A stretch of DNA of 64,000 bases from SCUS01 sp966211675 (GTDB taxonomy: Bacteria; Myxococcota_A; Polyangia; Polyangiales; Ga0077539). The notes under the pieces are model-generated. The model searched no databases, was not told the DNA's origin, and saw only the letters and a list, made by a program, of their open reading frames with translations. A program made the position numbers and the translations under genes. Positions within the stretch are counted from its first letter, which is position 1. Every line of letters starts with the position of its first letter. The stretch covers positions 1-64,000 of the forward strand of contig CBIHPK010000011.1 in assembly GCA_966211675.1 (NCBI GenBank), given 5' to 3'. Positions 7,706 through 19,500 of this stretch are shown piece after piece.

Positions 7706-8436
7706 CGGCCCTCGAGGTAGCGCTCGAACACGTTGAAGATCGCGTGCAGGGCCACGGCGGCGCCGATGCCCCCGCGCCAGATGCGCAGCGCGCCGAAGAG
7801 GAGGCTCGGGAAGAAGACCGCGGCGCGGCCGATGCCGGGCTCGGCGATGACGTGCGTGAGGGCGAAGAGCGCGGAGGTGATCGCCACGACGCGCACCGCG
7901 TCGGCGAGGGGGGGCTTACGGGTGCGGGTAAGATCCGCGAGCCCGAGGGCGTCGGCGACGCGGGTCTGGAGGAAGCCCCGGAAGAAGAGTTCTTCCGTGA
8001 GGGCGACGGCGACGACCTCGCCGAGGAGGGTGGCCACCGGGTCGTGGGTGAAGGGGAGGTGCCGCGGCCCGATGGGTCGGTTGATGAGGGGCCAGGCCAG
8101 CGAGTAGACCGGGAGCACGAGGCCCGCGACGAGGGCCGCGACGCCGAGCTCGCGAAAGGCCGAGGGGATGGCCTCGACCAGCGCGCGGGGCAGCGAGCGA
8201 GCGTCGCCCTGGTGGCCCGGGATCAGGCCTTCGAGTCGGATGCCGTAGCGCTCCGTGTCGTCATCGTCCGCGGACACCCCTCGCAGCGCCGCCACCAGGA
8301 AGACCACCCCGATGAGCCCATGCAGGTCGCGTCGCACCGCCGCGGGGCGAGAGAGCGCGAACACCAGGGCGTTGACGACCCCGTAGGCGACGAGGAGATG
8401 GCGGCGGGCGCGCGGGAGGCTGTCCGGGGTCGACAC
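7702..8436 (-). CDS. CPBP family intramembrane metalloprotease
   Basis: A 244-residue multi-pass membrane protein. The three CPBP (Abi) motifs are present: EExxxR as EELFFRGFLQ (Glu148, Glu149, Arg153), the FxxxH element FALTH (His195), and HxxxN as HAIFN (His231, Asn235). Members cut substrates inside the membrane, and some are myxosortases that process MYXO-CTERM proteins. No substrate with such a C-terminal tail was seen in this window, so that assignment stays open. GTG start, 13 bases after the Mpo1-like gene, and overlapping the HAD gene: a three-gene operon. Confidence 0.85.
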   Translation of the reverse strand: MSTPDSLPRARRHLLVAYGVVNALVFALSRPAAVRRDLHGLIGVVFLVAALRGVSADDDDTERYGIRLEGLIPGHQGDARSLPRALVEAIPSAFRELGVAALVAGLVLPVYSLAWPLINRPIGPRHLPFTHDPVATLLGEVVAVALTEELFFRGFLQTRVADALGLADLTRTRKPPLADAVRVVAITSALFALTHVIAEPGIGRAAVFFPSLLFGALRIWRGGIGAAVALHAIFNVFERYLEGR

Positions 8437-8449
8437 GGGGCGGTGACGG

Positions 8450-8839
8450 TCAGTGCAGCACGCCGTCGCCAGCGACGTTCACGGGCTGCGCGGCGCTGAC
8501 GGCGACACTCTGAGCGGTGACGCGCTCGACCTCGGCGTCCATGGTCCCGCGGAGCATCTTGGAGATCATCACCCAGTCGGCGGCGAAGGAGTACAGCGGG
8601 TGCCCGAAGGTGGCCGGCTTGTTCCCTTCGATGAAGAAGTGCGAATACCAGGCGAAGCTGTATCCGATGGCCGCGCCCACCGGGACCAGGGACTTCTTCC
8701 CCGTCAGAAGCCCGGTGAGGGCCACCGCCGCCCCGACGCTCGTGCCGATGGCGTGCACGGTGCGGGTCACCGGGTTCTTGTGCGCGCGCACGTAGTACGG
8801 CCAGAAATCCTCGAACGACTTGATGTCTGGAGTGCTCAT
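8450..8839 (-). CDS. Mpo1-like (DUF962) membrane protein
   Basis: A 129-residue protein with the family's conserved stretches: SFEDFWPYYVRAHKNP, RTVHAIGT, and WYSHFFIEGNKPATFGHP, which carry the His/Asp/Asn residues proposed to bind iron in yeast Mpo1. Mpo1 is a dioxygenase of fatty-acid alpha-oxidation; bacterial relatives are mostly untested. At least two short hydrophobic hairpins are visible. The start MSTPDIKSF was chosen because the family begins here. First gene of the Mpo1-CPBP-HAD operon. Confidence 0.85.
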   Translation of the reverse strand: MSTPDIKSFEDFWPYYVRAHKNPVTRTVHAIGTSVGAAVALTGLLTGKKSLVPVGAAIGYSFAWYSHFFIEGNKPATFGHPLYSFAADWVMISKMLRGTMDAEVERVTAQSVAVSAAQPVNVAGDGVLH

Positions 8840-8901
8840 GCGGAGGTCGTAGCGCCTCCCGGGAGGGGCTGTCGAGCCCGAGGCGCCCGGTTCGACACGG
8901 C

Positions 8902-9477
8902 TCAGTGTCTCGAGGGGATCGCCCCGAGGTGCGTCGCGTACCAGCGATCGCCCCAGTGGATCATCACTCGCACCTCCACACGTTCGGTCCGCCCCCCGAC
9001 GGCGACCCGCAGCGTCGAGCGGTAGCAGCTCCAGTACGGCAGCCGGTTGGCCTCGCGACCGATGGTCATCCAGGTGCAGGCGCGCGAGAGGTCGAAGCCC
9101 TCGAAGCGGGCGCCCGACCAGTCGCGTCGGCGGGAGCGCTCGGCCAGGATGTCCCGTCGGTACCAGCGCAGCAGGGTCGCGAAGTAGCCCGCGGCGCCGG
9201 ACATGTCCTTGATGGCGAGGAAGGGCTCGCGAGGGAGGAAGAACCCCTCGGCGCGCTGCAGCTCCGTCGGCTCGCCGGTGCGGAGGGCGTCGACCAGCAG
9301 CCGTGCGCGGGCGTCGACGTCCCCCTGCGGCGGTCGCCTCGGCGGGGCGCGGAGCGAGCGGGCGTTCTCCGGCGGGATCGCGAGGGCGGGCCACGGGTCG
9401 GCGGCCACGACGAGGGGGAGGGCCGCGGCCGCGAGGCCGAGGGCGGCGAGCTGGAGTGGGCGGGGTTGCAACGACAT
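8902..9477 (-). CDS. Secreted hypothetical protein
   Basis: A 191-residue protein with a clear signal peptide (hydrophobic LAALGLAAAALPLVV, likely cut after AADP or nearby). The mature part has ordered-looking aromatic segments (AAGYFATLLRWYRRDIL, LPYWSCYRSTLRVAV, VMIHWGDRWYATHLG) and two Cys. No family recognised. It looks like a small periplasmic protein with a beta-rich C-terminal half. Confidence 0.7.
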   Translation of the reverse strand: MSLQPRPLQLAALGLAAAALPLVVAADPWPALAIPPENARSLRAPPRRPPQGDVDARARLLVDALRTGEPTELQRAEGFFLPREPFLAIKDMSGAAGYFATLLRWYRRDILAERSRRRDWSGARFEGFDLSRACTWMTIGREANRLPYWSCYRSTLRVAVGGRTERVEVRVMIHWGDRWYATHLGAIPSRH

Positions 9478-9554
9478 GACAGCGCCGTGGGCCTAACACG
9501 ACACGCCGGTGGCCTTCGTCTTGCAGACCGCAATCGGTCGCAGATGCGCGGGAT

Positions 9555-9573
9555 CTCCCGAGAAATCTCGGAG
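9555..9573. promoter_or_regulatory. Imperfect inverted repeat upstream of dnaG
   Basis: CTCC(C)GAGA-AA-TCTCGGAG pairs 8 bp around a one-base bulge, in the 215-bp divergent space between the secreted protein gene and dnaG. Its position just before the candidate dnaG -35 box suits an operator. Low certainty. Confidence 0.35.
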
Positions 9574-9594
9574 GTGATTCTCTCGGCGAGCTTC

Positions 9595-9623
9595 TTGACC
9601 CTTCCAGGGGGCCGAGCTACGCA
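9595..9623 (+). promoter_or_regulatory. Candidate promoter for dnaG-rpoD
   Basis: TTGACC (5 of 6), 17 bases, TACGCA (2 of 6), about 70 bases before the GTG start of dnaG. The -35 box and spacing are good but the -10 box is weak. Confidence 0.35.
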
Positions 9624-9692
9624 ACGTCCGCTCACCGGGCAGGGTATTCCTGAGTCTGAGCGATTTCCCCTTCAGCGCGAGGCGACAGCGGA

Positions 9693-11588
9693 GTGATCGA
9701 TCGCAGCGTCGTCGACCAGGTCCGCCAGCGGACCGACCTGGTAGAGCTCGTCGGCCAGTACATGCCCCTGCGTCGCGCGGGCATGAACTGGATCGCGCGC
9801 TGTCCCTTCCACGAGGAGCGCACTCCGAGCTTCAACGTCAACGCCGAGCGCGGCTTCTACTTCTGCTTCGGCTGCAAGGCCTCCGGCGACGCGCTCAAGT
9901 TCTACGAGCAGATCGAGGGCGTGACCTTCGTCGAGGCGCTGCGCGCCCTCGCGGAGAAGGCGGGCGTCGAGCTCCCGGAGACCCGCGACCCGGAGCGCAT
10001 CGCCGAAGACCGTCGCCAGCGCGACGTGGGCGAGCGCCTCGCGGCGGCCTGTGAGAGCGCCGCGGCGTACTTCGAGAAGTGCCTCGCGGAGGCGCCGTAC
10101 AGCGAGCTCGCCCGCGACGTGCTCACCGAGCGGGGTATCAGCGACGAGCTCACGGCGCGCTTCCGCCTGGGCTACGCGCCCGCCCGATGGGACGGGCTCG
10201 CCGAGCACCTGAAGGCGCAGAAGGTGTCGCCCGCCGACGCCGAGCTCGCGGGCCTGCTCATGCCCGGTCGCAACGGTGGCTGGTACGACCGCTTCCGGCA
10301 CCGGCTGATGTTCCCGGTGGTCGACCGCGCGGGTCGCGTGGTGGCCTTCTCCGGCCGGGTGCTCCCGGTCACCGAGGACATGCCCGAGGGCCTCGTCCCG
10401 GAGGACGCGGGCAAGTACATCAACAGCCCCGAGACGCCGCTCTACAAGAAGTCCGAGCTGCTCTACGGGCTCGGGGTCGCGCGCACCTCGATGCGTCAGA
10501 AGGCCGAGGCGATCCTGGTCGAAGGAAACTTCGACGTCGTGCAGATGCACCAGCACGGGTTCACCGAGACCGTGGCGCCGCTGGGCACGAGCTTCACCGA
10601 GGCGCAGGCGCGGCTGCTCCGGCGCTTCGCGGAGAACGTCGTGATCCTGTTCGACGGCGACGAGGCGGGGCGCAAGGCGACCGCCGCGGCCTACTCGGTC
10701 TGCTCCGAGGTGGGCCTCGCCGCGCGGGTGGGCAAGCTGCCGCTGGGCATGGACCCGGACAGCTACCTCCGGAGCGCGGAGGAGGGCTACGGCGCCGAGG
10801 GGATGAAGAAGCACCTTCACGAGGCGCCGAGCCTGGTGGAGTGGCTCATCAACGGCTCTCGCACCCGGCTGCGTGACGCGGTGCCCCAGCGCGTCGCAGC
10901 CCTTCGCGTCATCGCTCCCGCGATCGCGGCGGTGCGGGACCTCAGCGAGCGCAACGCGTACATCACGCAGGTCGTCCATACGCTGCACCTCGATCACGCG
11001 CTCGTGACCGGGGTCGTGCGCGAGTTCATGAAGCAGCTCGGGCGGACGATGGACTTCCACGAGCACGCGGCGGTGCTGCCGAGGTACCGCGCGGGGCTGG
11101 GCGAACTTTTCCCCGCCGAGGCCGAAGGGCGACTAAAGGAGCGCCAGGCGCAGGCCGCGGCGATCGGCGCGCTGCTCTCGTTGCCGAGGCTGCTGGCGAC
11201 CGAGGACACCAACAGCCTCGGCAGCGTGGTGGACAAGGCCACCTGGACGCTGATCTCGGAGGCCCGACGGCAGTGGGAGGCGAATCAGGAGTTGAGCGCC
11301 GCGACGCTGCTGGACCTCGCGCCCTCCAAGGAGGATCGGCAGTGGCTCGCGGAGCAGCTGTGCGCGACCGAGCCCGAGGGCGCAGAGGCCCAGGCCCGCT
11401 GTGCGAAGGGCCTGGCGGACGCCCTCGCGACGATCAAGCGCCTCAAGGCGGAGCGGGAGTGGGGGCAGCTGAAGGACCGCAGCTTCGCGGCGGGCGTCGA
11501 TGGCGACGAGCGGGGAGAAGTGCAGGCACTGAACGAGGAGCTGAACATGAAGCGCGAACTCGCGCTGAAGCGTCGCGTGCCCGGCTGA
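9693..11588 (+). CDS. dnaG: DNA primase
   Basis: A 631-residue primase that makes RNA primers at the replication fork. The CHC2 zinc finger is Cys37, His40, Cys58, Cys61 (CPFH...CFGC). The Toprim core follows, with VEGNFDVVQM (catalytic Glu277) and DGDEAGRKA near residue 326. A C-terminal helicase-binding region closes the protein. The start is GTG, since the usual N-terminus (M-I-x-x-x-V-V-D-Q-V-R-Q-R-T-D) begins there. It lies 93 bases before rpoD, the classic dnaG-rpoD pair of the macromolecular synthesis operon; rpsU is not adjacent upstream. Confidence 0.97.
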   Translation: MIDRSVVDQVRQRTDLVELVGQYMPLRRAGMNWIARCPFHEERTPSFNVNAERGFYFCFGCKASGDALKFYEQIEGVTFVEALRALAEKAGVELPETRDPERIAEDRRQRDVGERLAAACESAAAYFEKCLAEAPYSELARDVLTERGISDELTARFRLGYAPARWDGLAEHLKAQKVSPADAELAGLLMPGRNGGWYDRFRHRLMFPVVDRAGRVVAFSGRVLPVTEDMPEGLVPEDAGKYINSPETPLYKKSELLYGLGVARTSMRQKAEAILVEGNFDVVQMHQHGFTETVAPLGTSFTEAQARLLRRFAENVVILFDGDEAGRKATAAAYSVCSEVGLAARVGKLPLGMDPDSYLRSAEEGYGAEGMKKHLHEAPSLVEWLINGSRTRLRDAVPQRVAALRVIAPAIAAVRDLSERNAYITQVVHTLHLDHALVTGVVREFMKQLGRTMDFHEHAAVLPRYRAGLGELFPAEAEGRLKERQAQAAAIGALLSLPRLLATEDTNSLGSVVDKATWTLISEARRQWEANQELSAATLLDLAPSKEDRQWLAEQLCATEPEGAEAQARCAKGLADALATIKRLKAEREWGQLKDRSFAAGVDGDERGEVQALNEELNMKRELALKRRVPG

Positions 11589-11616
11589 CGGTAGATGAGG
11601 GTTGATGATGGGTGAT

Positions 11617-11643
11617 TTGACGGGGCGGGACAGATCGTACAGA
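11617..11643 (+). promoter_or_regulatory. Candidate internal promoter for rpoD
   Basis: TTGACG, 15 bases, TACAGA in the dnaG-rpoD gap. The boxes match 5 of 6 and 3 of 6, but the spacer is short. A GGAGG ribosome site follows close to the ATG at 11682. Confidence 0.35.
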
Positions 11644-11681
11644 CAGCGCGGCCGGTTACTGCGGCGCGGAGGAGCCGTTCG

Positions 11682-13544
<1,863 letters not shown>

Positions 13545-13545
13545 A

Positions 13546-13577
13546 CCGGCGCCGCCGCGGCCCTCACGTTGCGCCGG
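13546..13577. terminator. Inverted repeat after rpoD
   Basis: CCGGCGC and GCGCCGG form a perfect 7-bp stem with an 18-base loop starting 1 base past the rpoD stop, in the 39-base gap between convergent genes. There is no U-tract. Confidence 0.3.
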
Positions 13578-13583
13578 AGACGG

Positions 13584-14009
13584 TCAGCGTGGGGGCCGGT
13601 CTTCGTTCGCCACCAGGGCTTCTTCCACCGTACAGACACAGCGCTCGGCCGGGGCGTCGCTCGGCGACTCCAGCAGCGCCAGCAGCTTCGGCAGGTCGAG
13701 GGGCTTGTCCATGAAGTGCAGCGTCGCGATGCGCATCCGGTCGACCTGACGCGGCGCCAGGTGGAACGCGCTCACCAGGATGATGGGCGTCCCCGGGGCT
13801 CGCTCGGCGATGTCGCGAGCGAGCGAGACCCCGTCGGTCTCGGGCATCATCACGTCGCTCACCACCGCGTGGAACTTCGTCCCCGGGAGGGCCGCGAGGG
13901 CCTCCTCCGCGGTCGAGACGGCGGTCACCGCGTAGCCGACACGCTCCAACACCCGCATGAGAGTGAAGCGCTCATTGGCATCGTCTTCTACGACCAGCAC
14001 CCTCTTCAT
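13584..14009 (-). CDS. Single-domain response regulator (receiver only)
   Basis: A 141-residue CheY-like receiver. The acidic pocket is Asp9/Asp10, the phospho-acceptor is Asp52 (VVSDVMMPETDG), and the switch residues are Ser80 (ILVSAF) and Lys102 (MDKPLD). The last 25 residues (APAERCVCTVEEALVANE) are not part of the receiver and have two Cys. No output domain and no histidine kinase lie nearby, so the partner is unknown. A GGAG ribosome site precedes the ATG. Convergent with rpoD. Confidence 0.9.
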   Translation of the reverse strand: MKRVLVVEDDANERFTLMRVLERVGYAVTAVSTAEEALAALPGTKFHAVVSDVMMPETDGVSLARDIAERAPGTPIILVSAFHLAPRQVDRMRIATLHFMDKPLDLPKLLALLESPSDAPAERCVCTVEEALVANEDRPPR

Positions 14010-14127
14010 TGGGGAGCCTCCGGCGACAGTGGTTAGGCAATCAATAATCGACCTGCAGCCGACGCACGCTTACCGCGGGATGTTCATTGCTCGCAAGGTG
14101 CAGCGCGCTGTCGGTCACCGAGGAGTT

Positions 14128-14523
14128 CTACCGCGAACAACGCACCTCGGCGACCCGGACCCCATGGGGGGTCGGAATGGCGACGGCGAACTCGTCGGGA
14201 GCGGAATTCGTCGCGGCCAGCGCCGCGTTGAGGGCCTGCTCGTCGAGGCGTAGGAACTCCCCCAGCCGGTCGGCCGCCCCGAGGCCGCGGCCCAGCGCGT
14301 CGAATCGACGATCGTGGAGCGTCGGGGCGGCGTGGGTGACGTCGAGCCAGAAGGCGATCCAGCCGTCGCTCGTGGGGAGCACCGTCGCGCCGCGCACCAT
14401 GGTCGGGGCGGTCTCCGTGAGCGGAACATCCCGCAGCGCTCCAGCGAAGGGGTCGCCGGTGACGAGGCGCACGCCCGCGCGAGGACCGGTGACGATCGCC
14501 GCGAGGACCGGGCCGCGCCACAC
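14128..14523 (-). pseudogene. In-frame C-terminal continuation of the adjacent repeat protein, beyond an amber codon
   Basis: From the TAG at 14650-14652 the same frame runs on without a stop for 173 more codons, to a stop at 14128. The text is protein-like throughout: RSSRDRVAAIVWRGPVLAAIV, then VLPTSDGWIAFWLDV, which matches the style of the repeats before the TAG. The only usable start is GTG at 14523, but that would cut into an apparent beta strand. So this may be the severed C-terminus of one gene, a read-through extension, or (less likely) a separate 131-residue gene. Coordinates give the GTG-started piece; open text extends back to 14649. Confidence 0.55.
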
Positions 14524-14649
14524 GATGGCCGCGACGCGGTCGCGCGAGGAGCGCAGGGCGGCCGACAGCAGCGGCGCCGCGTTGGGCCAGGGGGGGCCCT
14601 GGGGGACGGGCCTTGCGCGGGCCCTGTCGGGGGAGCCGAAGATTGTGCC

Positions 14650-16455
14650 CTAGGCGCCCTCGATGGCCGGGGCGGACGACGGGTCGGGCGAGGTGACGAG
14701 CGCCCAGGCGGGGCGGCTCGCGTCCGAGGCGTCGAGCCGGTGCAGCGCGACGGAGGCGAAGGCCGCCTCCGGGGCGGTCGAGGTCGCGACCTCGGTGCGG
14801 GGCCCATCCTCCAGGGTGTCGATGACCGAGTGGAGCACCAGCGAGTGGGGCGGATGGAAGCCGTTGGAGCGCGCGTCGCTGCGGTCGGCGATCCAGATGC
14901 GGTGGCGGGCGGTGCTCGCGACCATCGCGAGCCGCTCGCCCCGGGCGAACCGCAGGAGGATGTCCTCGCCGGGCTCGTCGTCGTCGCCCGCGTCCCCGAG
15001 GCGCTGCACCCGCACGGTCTCCCGGAAGGGACCGCCCACCAGGGCGATGCGCGCGTCCTGACGGGCGCCCACGATCACCGGCTGCGCGACCCGCTCGGAG
15101 ACCGCGGGGCCCACGGCGAAGCGGGCGTCGATCTCGACCCGGGTGACCAGGGTGCTGGGCGCGTCGGCCGCGTCACGCGTGCTCAGCACCGTGGCCCCGG
15201 TCGCGTCTCCGGAGACGGCGATGAGCCGGAGGGGCGACGGCGCGGCGCCAGGCGAGGGCAGCGCCAGCGGCGTGAGGGACGGCGCGCAGGACGGGTCCAC
15301 CGCGACGCGCCAGCCGTGCAGCGATCCGCCCTCGAGGGCGACGAGCACGAAGCCATCGCCCGCCCTCGCGATGCGCAGGTCGGCCACCGCTCCCCGCGAA
15401 GGGGTCGTCGCCTCGGGGGTCGCGACCAGTGAGGCGCCGCGAGGGTCGAGGCCGCGCGCGACGATCGATCCGTCGGCGTCCCAGACGGCGACCGCGCAGG
15501 TGGATGCTGCGGCGAGGTCGTGGTGGACGCCCGCGAGGCCGGCCAGCTCCAGGGGCGGTGCGCCCGCGGAGAGCTGCGTGGCCGTGAGGTCGAGGCGCGT
15601 CGCGACGACCCGGTCGCCCTCTCGCCAGAGGGCCACGGCGGCCGAGTCCGTGGCGGCGATCCGGGGGGCGCCGCTCGTGAGCGCGGTCGAGAGCACCGCC
15701 TCCCTCGGAGGCGCCGGATCGAAGGGGGCCGCGGGGAAGGCCACCGCCTCGACGCGGCGGCCCGTGGTCGAGTCGTCGACGAAGGCCCCCACGCGCCGCT
15801 CCTGCAGGAGCACCACCGCGTCGCCCAGCACCGCGAGCGCGGGCGCGTCGTAGCGGTCGCGCCGCAGCGGGCCGAGCCCGGGGCTCTCTCGCGTGTCTCG
15901 CTGGTGCAGCCGCCGCGTCCCATGCGCTGCGCCCCAGTGGGCGGCGACGGCGAGCGAGCCGTCGGCCTCGGTGTCGAGCGAGAGACGCGGGGTGCGGTCG
16001 GCGCGACCCGGGGGCTGCTCCCCTCGTGGCAGCTCGGCGGTGCGCGCCTCGCGGCCATCGAATACGGTGGCCCGTATGGCGGCGCCGGCCGCGCTCACGA
16101 AGGCGACGCTCCGGCGCGAGACCACCGGGCCTGCGACGGCGGCGGGGTCGGGGAGCGGAGTGCTGGCGACGGTGACCGACGCGGTGCGACCGGAGGCCGA
16201 GCGAACGAGCTGGCCGACGGCCCCGCTGGCGCCGCGGCGGATCGCGAGCGCCCAGAGGTCCCCCTGGAAGGAGGTGAGTCCCACGACGCGGTCGCTGGCC
16301 TCGCTGGTGATGGCGCGCGTGGACGACACCTCGCAGCGGCCCGCCGGAGGCACGTGGCCGCCGCCTCCGCGACGAACCACCACGACCGCGAAGGAACACA
16401 CGGCGGCGAGGACGAAGGCCGAGGCGACGGCCGCTTTGCGGGGAGGAGGGCTCAT
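14650..16455 (-). CDS. Membrane-anchored propeller-like repeat protein, probably truncated by amber codon
   Basis: A 601-residue protein with a short basic N-terminus, then one membrane anchor (AAVASAFVLAAVCSFAVVVV), then an all-beta region of repeated strands of the type SFQGDLWALAIRRG, LSLDTEADGSLAVAAHWG and TDSAAVALWREGDRVVA, resembling WD/kelch-like or sialidase-like propeller blades. It ends at TAG (14650-14652) with no clear domain boundary, and blade-like sequence continues in frame beyond it. The ATG at 16455 is preferred because it places the anchor at the N-terminus. No enzyme motif is seen. Divergent from the large kinase gene, 111 bases apart. Confidence 0.7.
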   Translation of the reverse strand: MSPPPRKAAVASAFVLAAVCSFAVVVVRRGGGGHVPPAGRCEVSSTRAITSEASDRVVGLTSFQGDLWALAIRRGASGAVGQLVRSASGRTASVTVASTPLPDPAAVAGPVVSRRSVAFVSAAGAAIRATVFDGREARTAELPRGEQPPGRADRTPRLSLDTEADGSLAVAAHWGAAHGTRRLHQRDTRESPGLGPLRRDRYDAPALAVLGDAVVLLQERRVGAFVDDSTTGRRVEAVAFPAAPFDPAPPREAVLSTALTSGAPRIAATDSAAVALWREGDRVVATRLDLTATQLSAGAPPLELAGLAGVHHDLAAASTCAVAVWDADGSIVARGLDPRGASLVATPEATTPSRGAVADLRIARAGDGFVLVALEGGSLHGWRVAVDPSCAPSLTPLALPSPGAAPSPLRLIAVSGDATGATVLSTRDAADAPSTLVTRVEIDARFAVGPAVSERVAQPVIVGARQDARIALVGGPFRETVRVQRLGDAGDDDEPGEDILLRFARGERLAMVASTARHRIWIADRSDARSNGFHPPHSLVLHSVIDTLEDGPRTEVATSTAPEAAFASVALHRLDASDASRPAWALVTSPDPSSAPAIEGA

Positions 16456-16566
16456 GGTGTGGGGGGGCGCGCGACGGGTAGAGGCGCAGCGCGTCCTCGG
16501 GTTATGCTGCCCGCGACCCGGGCGCAAGCACACGCGGCGGGATCCAAAGGCCAAGGGCACGTGGTG

Positions 16567-19500
16567 ATGGAGTCCCCGCTTCTGTTCGGGCGGTATCAGC
16601 TACTGGAACGCATCGCTCGCGGGGGGATGGCGGAGGTCTTCAAGGCCAAGAGCTATGGCGTGGAGGGCTTCGAGAAGGTCGTCGTCCTCAAGCGCATCCT
16701 CCCCGAGCTCGCGCAGAACCAGTCCTTCGTCGACATGTTCCTGCACGAGGCGAGGCTCTCCGTGGCGCTCTCGCACGCCAACATCGTGCAGGTGTTCGAC
16801 CTCGGCCGTGAGGAGGACACGTACTTCATCGCGATGGAGTACGTGCTGGGCTCCGACCTCGCGCAGTCGCTCAGGCGCTGCCGGAGGGACGGGCGCGCGG
16901 TGCCCGTCGAGGTCGCCGTGCTCATCGCCTGCGAGGTGGCGCGCGCGCTCGACTACGCCCACCGCCGCAAGGACGCCCGCGGTCGCAACCTCGGCATCGT
17001 GCACCGGGACATCTCGCCGCAGAACATCCTGCTGTCGCGCGAGGGCGAGGTGAAGGTCACGGACTTCGGCATCGCCAAGGCCGTGTCCACCGTCGAGGCC
17101 GGCGGCACCGTGCGGGGCAAGTACGCGTACATGCCGCCGGAGCAGGCGCGCGGCGAGGAGGTCGACGCGCGGGCGGACATCTACTCGCTCGGGGTGACGC
17201 TCTTCGAGATGCTGGCCGGGGAGAACCCCTTCGCCCCGTCGAGCGCCTTCGCGCCGGACCCGAAGCAGGTGCTGGAGCGGGTCGTCGAGGGTCGTGCGAC
17301 GCCGCTGCGCTCGCTGCGCGCGGAGGTGCCCGACGAGCTGCTCCGCGTGGTGGAGACCTCCATGGCCCCGAACCCCGCGGACCGCTACGGCAACGCCGCG
17401 AAGGTCTACGAGGAGCTGACGGCGTTCCTGTACACGCTGGGCCGGCGCGTGGGCGCCAACGACCTCGCGGACTGGCTGCGCTCCACGCAGGACGAGCCCG
17501 CCGCGCCGGTGGACTTCAAGAAGATCCGGCTGTCCTTCGTGGACCCCGACGAGGACGTCGAGCTGCTGGAGGTCGAGGACGCCGAGCCGGAGGAGTCCGC
17601 GCCGCGGGCGCCGATCCACTCGCACGCCGAGCGCCGCGACGTGACGGTGCTCTCGCTGCACGCGACGCGCTCTCGCGGCGGGGCGGTGGTGGCCGAGCGG
17701 GTGCTCGACGGCGCGGCCACGCTCGCGACCCGTCGCGGGGGCAGGGAGCTCTCCCGCGCCCCGGGCCGGGTGCGCTTCCTCTTCGGTGTGGACGCACCAG
17801 ACGGGCGCGACACGGAGACGGCCGCCGCGGTCTCGCTGCGCATCATCGCCGAGGCGCCCGAGGGGATCGTCTTCGGCGCCGGCTTCACCAGCGCGCGCAT
17901 CGAGGTGGACGGCGACGGCCGCCCGGTGAACGACGACCGCCTCGCGGAGAGCATCGCGACGGCCGACCAGCTCTCCGAGGCGGTGCCGGGCGCGGCGCTC
18001 GGCGACTCCTCGACGGAGGGCGTGCTGGGGGAGCGCTTCGAGCTCGTGTCCCTCGGGCACCTCGACGCGCTCCAGCTGGTGGGCCGCAAGGACCCCGGGA
18101 GACAGCGCGTGGTGGGCCGGCGGGTGGAGTTCCGCCGCTTCGGCGAGCTGCTCGCGACGGCGGCCAACCAGGGCCTCGTCACGGTGACCGTGGTCGGCGA
18201 GGCCGGCATCGGGAAGACCCGCTACCTGGAGGAGGTGCAGTACCGGCTGCGGCGGATGAACCACCCGGTGACCTGGTACGGCGCGACGTGCCTCTCGTAC
18301 GGGAGGGAGGTCCCGCTGCAGGGGCTCCAGGGGATGCTGCGCGCGCTGCTCGGCATCGAGGACGGCGACAGCGAGGGCGTCATGCGCGAGAAGGCGCGGC
18401 GCGTGCGCGAGCTGGGTCTCACGCCCGAGGAGATGCTCGCCGTGGGCGTGGTGCTGGGCATCGTCAGCGCCACGATGGAGTCGCTGGAGTCCGCGTCGCG
18501 CCCGCTGCGCACGGCCCTCCAGAAGATCGTCACCCGGCTCTCGGAGGACCGCATCACGGTGTTCTGCTGGGACGGCGCGGAGCACCTCGATGACCTGTCG
18601 GCGACGCTCCTCGCGGACGTGATCGAGGGGGCCAGCAAGGCGCGCGCGCTGGTCGTGACGGCGCGGCGCCCGGGCCGGTCGTTCCCGTGGGAGTCGGCCG
18701 CGAACGCCGAGCACGTGCTCCTGGAGCCCATGAGCGAGGACGAGCTCCGGCAGCTCCTCGGGCTCGCGCTCAACACCGAGCTGGCCGCCCCGGTGGACCT
18801 CGTCGACGACCTCGCCGCGCGCTCCGGGGCCAACCCCTTCGCGTTCGTCGAGCTGGTGAAGGCGCTGCGAGAGGCCGGGGCGCTGAGCGTCACGGCCGAT
18901 GGTGTGGTCTATCGCCATGACCGCGTCCCGGCGGAGCTCCCGCGCACCCTGCGGGGGCTCACCGCGAGCCGCGTCGCCCGCCTTCCCGCCGCCGAGCGTC
19001 GAGTCCTGCAGGTGGCCTCGGTGATCGGGCCGCGCCTCGCGACCGAGCAGCTCCTCGGCGCCGCGGAGATGCCCGATGGGCTCGTCGAGGAGGTGCTCTC
19101 GTCGCTCGTCGCGCAGGACCTGCTCGAGCGCACCGGCCAGCGCGAGTACCGCTTCCGCAGCGAGCTGCTCTGCGAGGTGCTCTACGACGGCCTCCCGGAA
19201 GAGGTCCGTCGGCGGCTCCACGCGACCGTCGCCGCGGTGACGGAGCAGTTCCTCCCCGACCGGGTCGACGAGTTCGCCGAGCGCCTGGCCAGCCACTACG
19301 ACCTCGCCGGAGACCGCGCCCGCGCCGTCGACTGCTGGATGCGCGCGGCCCGGCGCCAGCTCCGCGAGCACGCGCCCGACGCCTCGGTGCAGAGCTTCGC
19401 CCGCGCCATCGACCTCGCCCTCGCTGGCAACGAGCCCGACCCGAAGCTGGTGCTCTCGCTCTACATCGCCCTCGGGGACGCCTCCCTCGCGGCTCGCTCG

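Noticed and set aside
7702..8436. Naming the CPBP protease a myxosortase
   Set aside because: No MYXO-CTERM tail was seen on any protein in the window, so only the CPBP family is claimed.
14115..14807. Alternative frame across the amber codon
   Set aside because: Low-complexity Pro/Arg/Ser text; the real frame is the one interrupted by TAG. A frameshift at the G7 run near 14588 was also considered, but the frame is continuous on both sides of the TAG.
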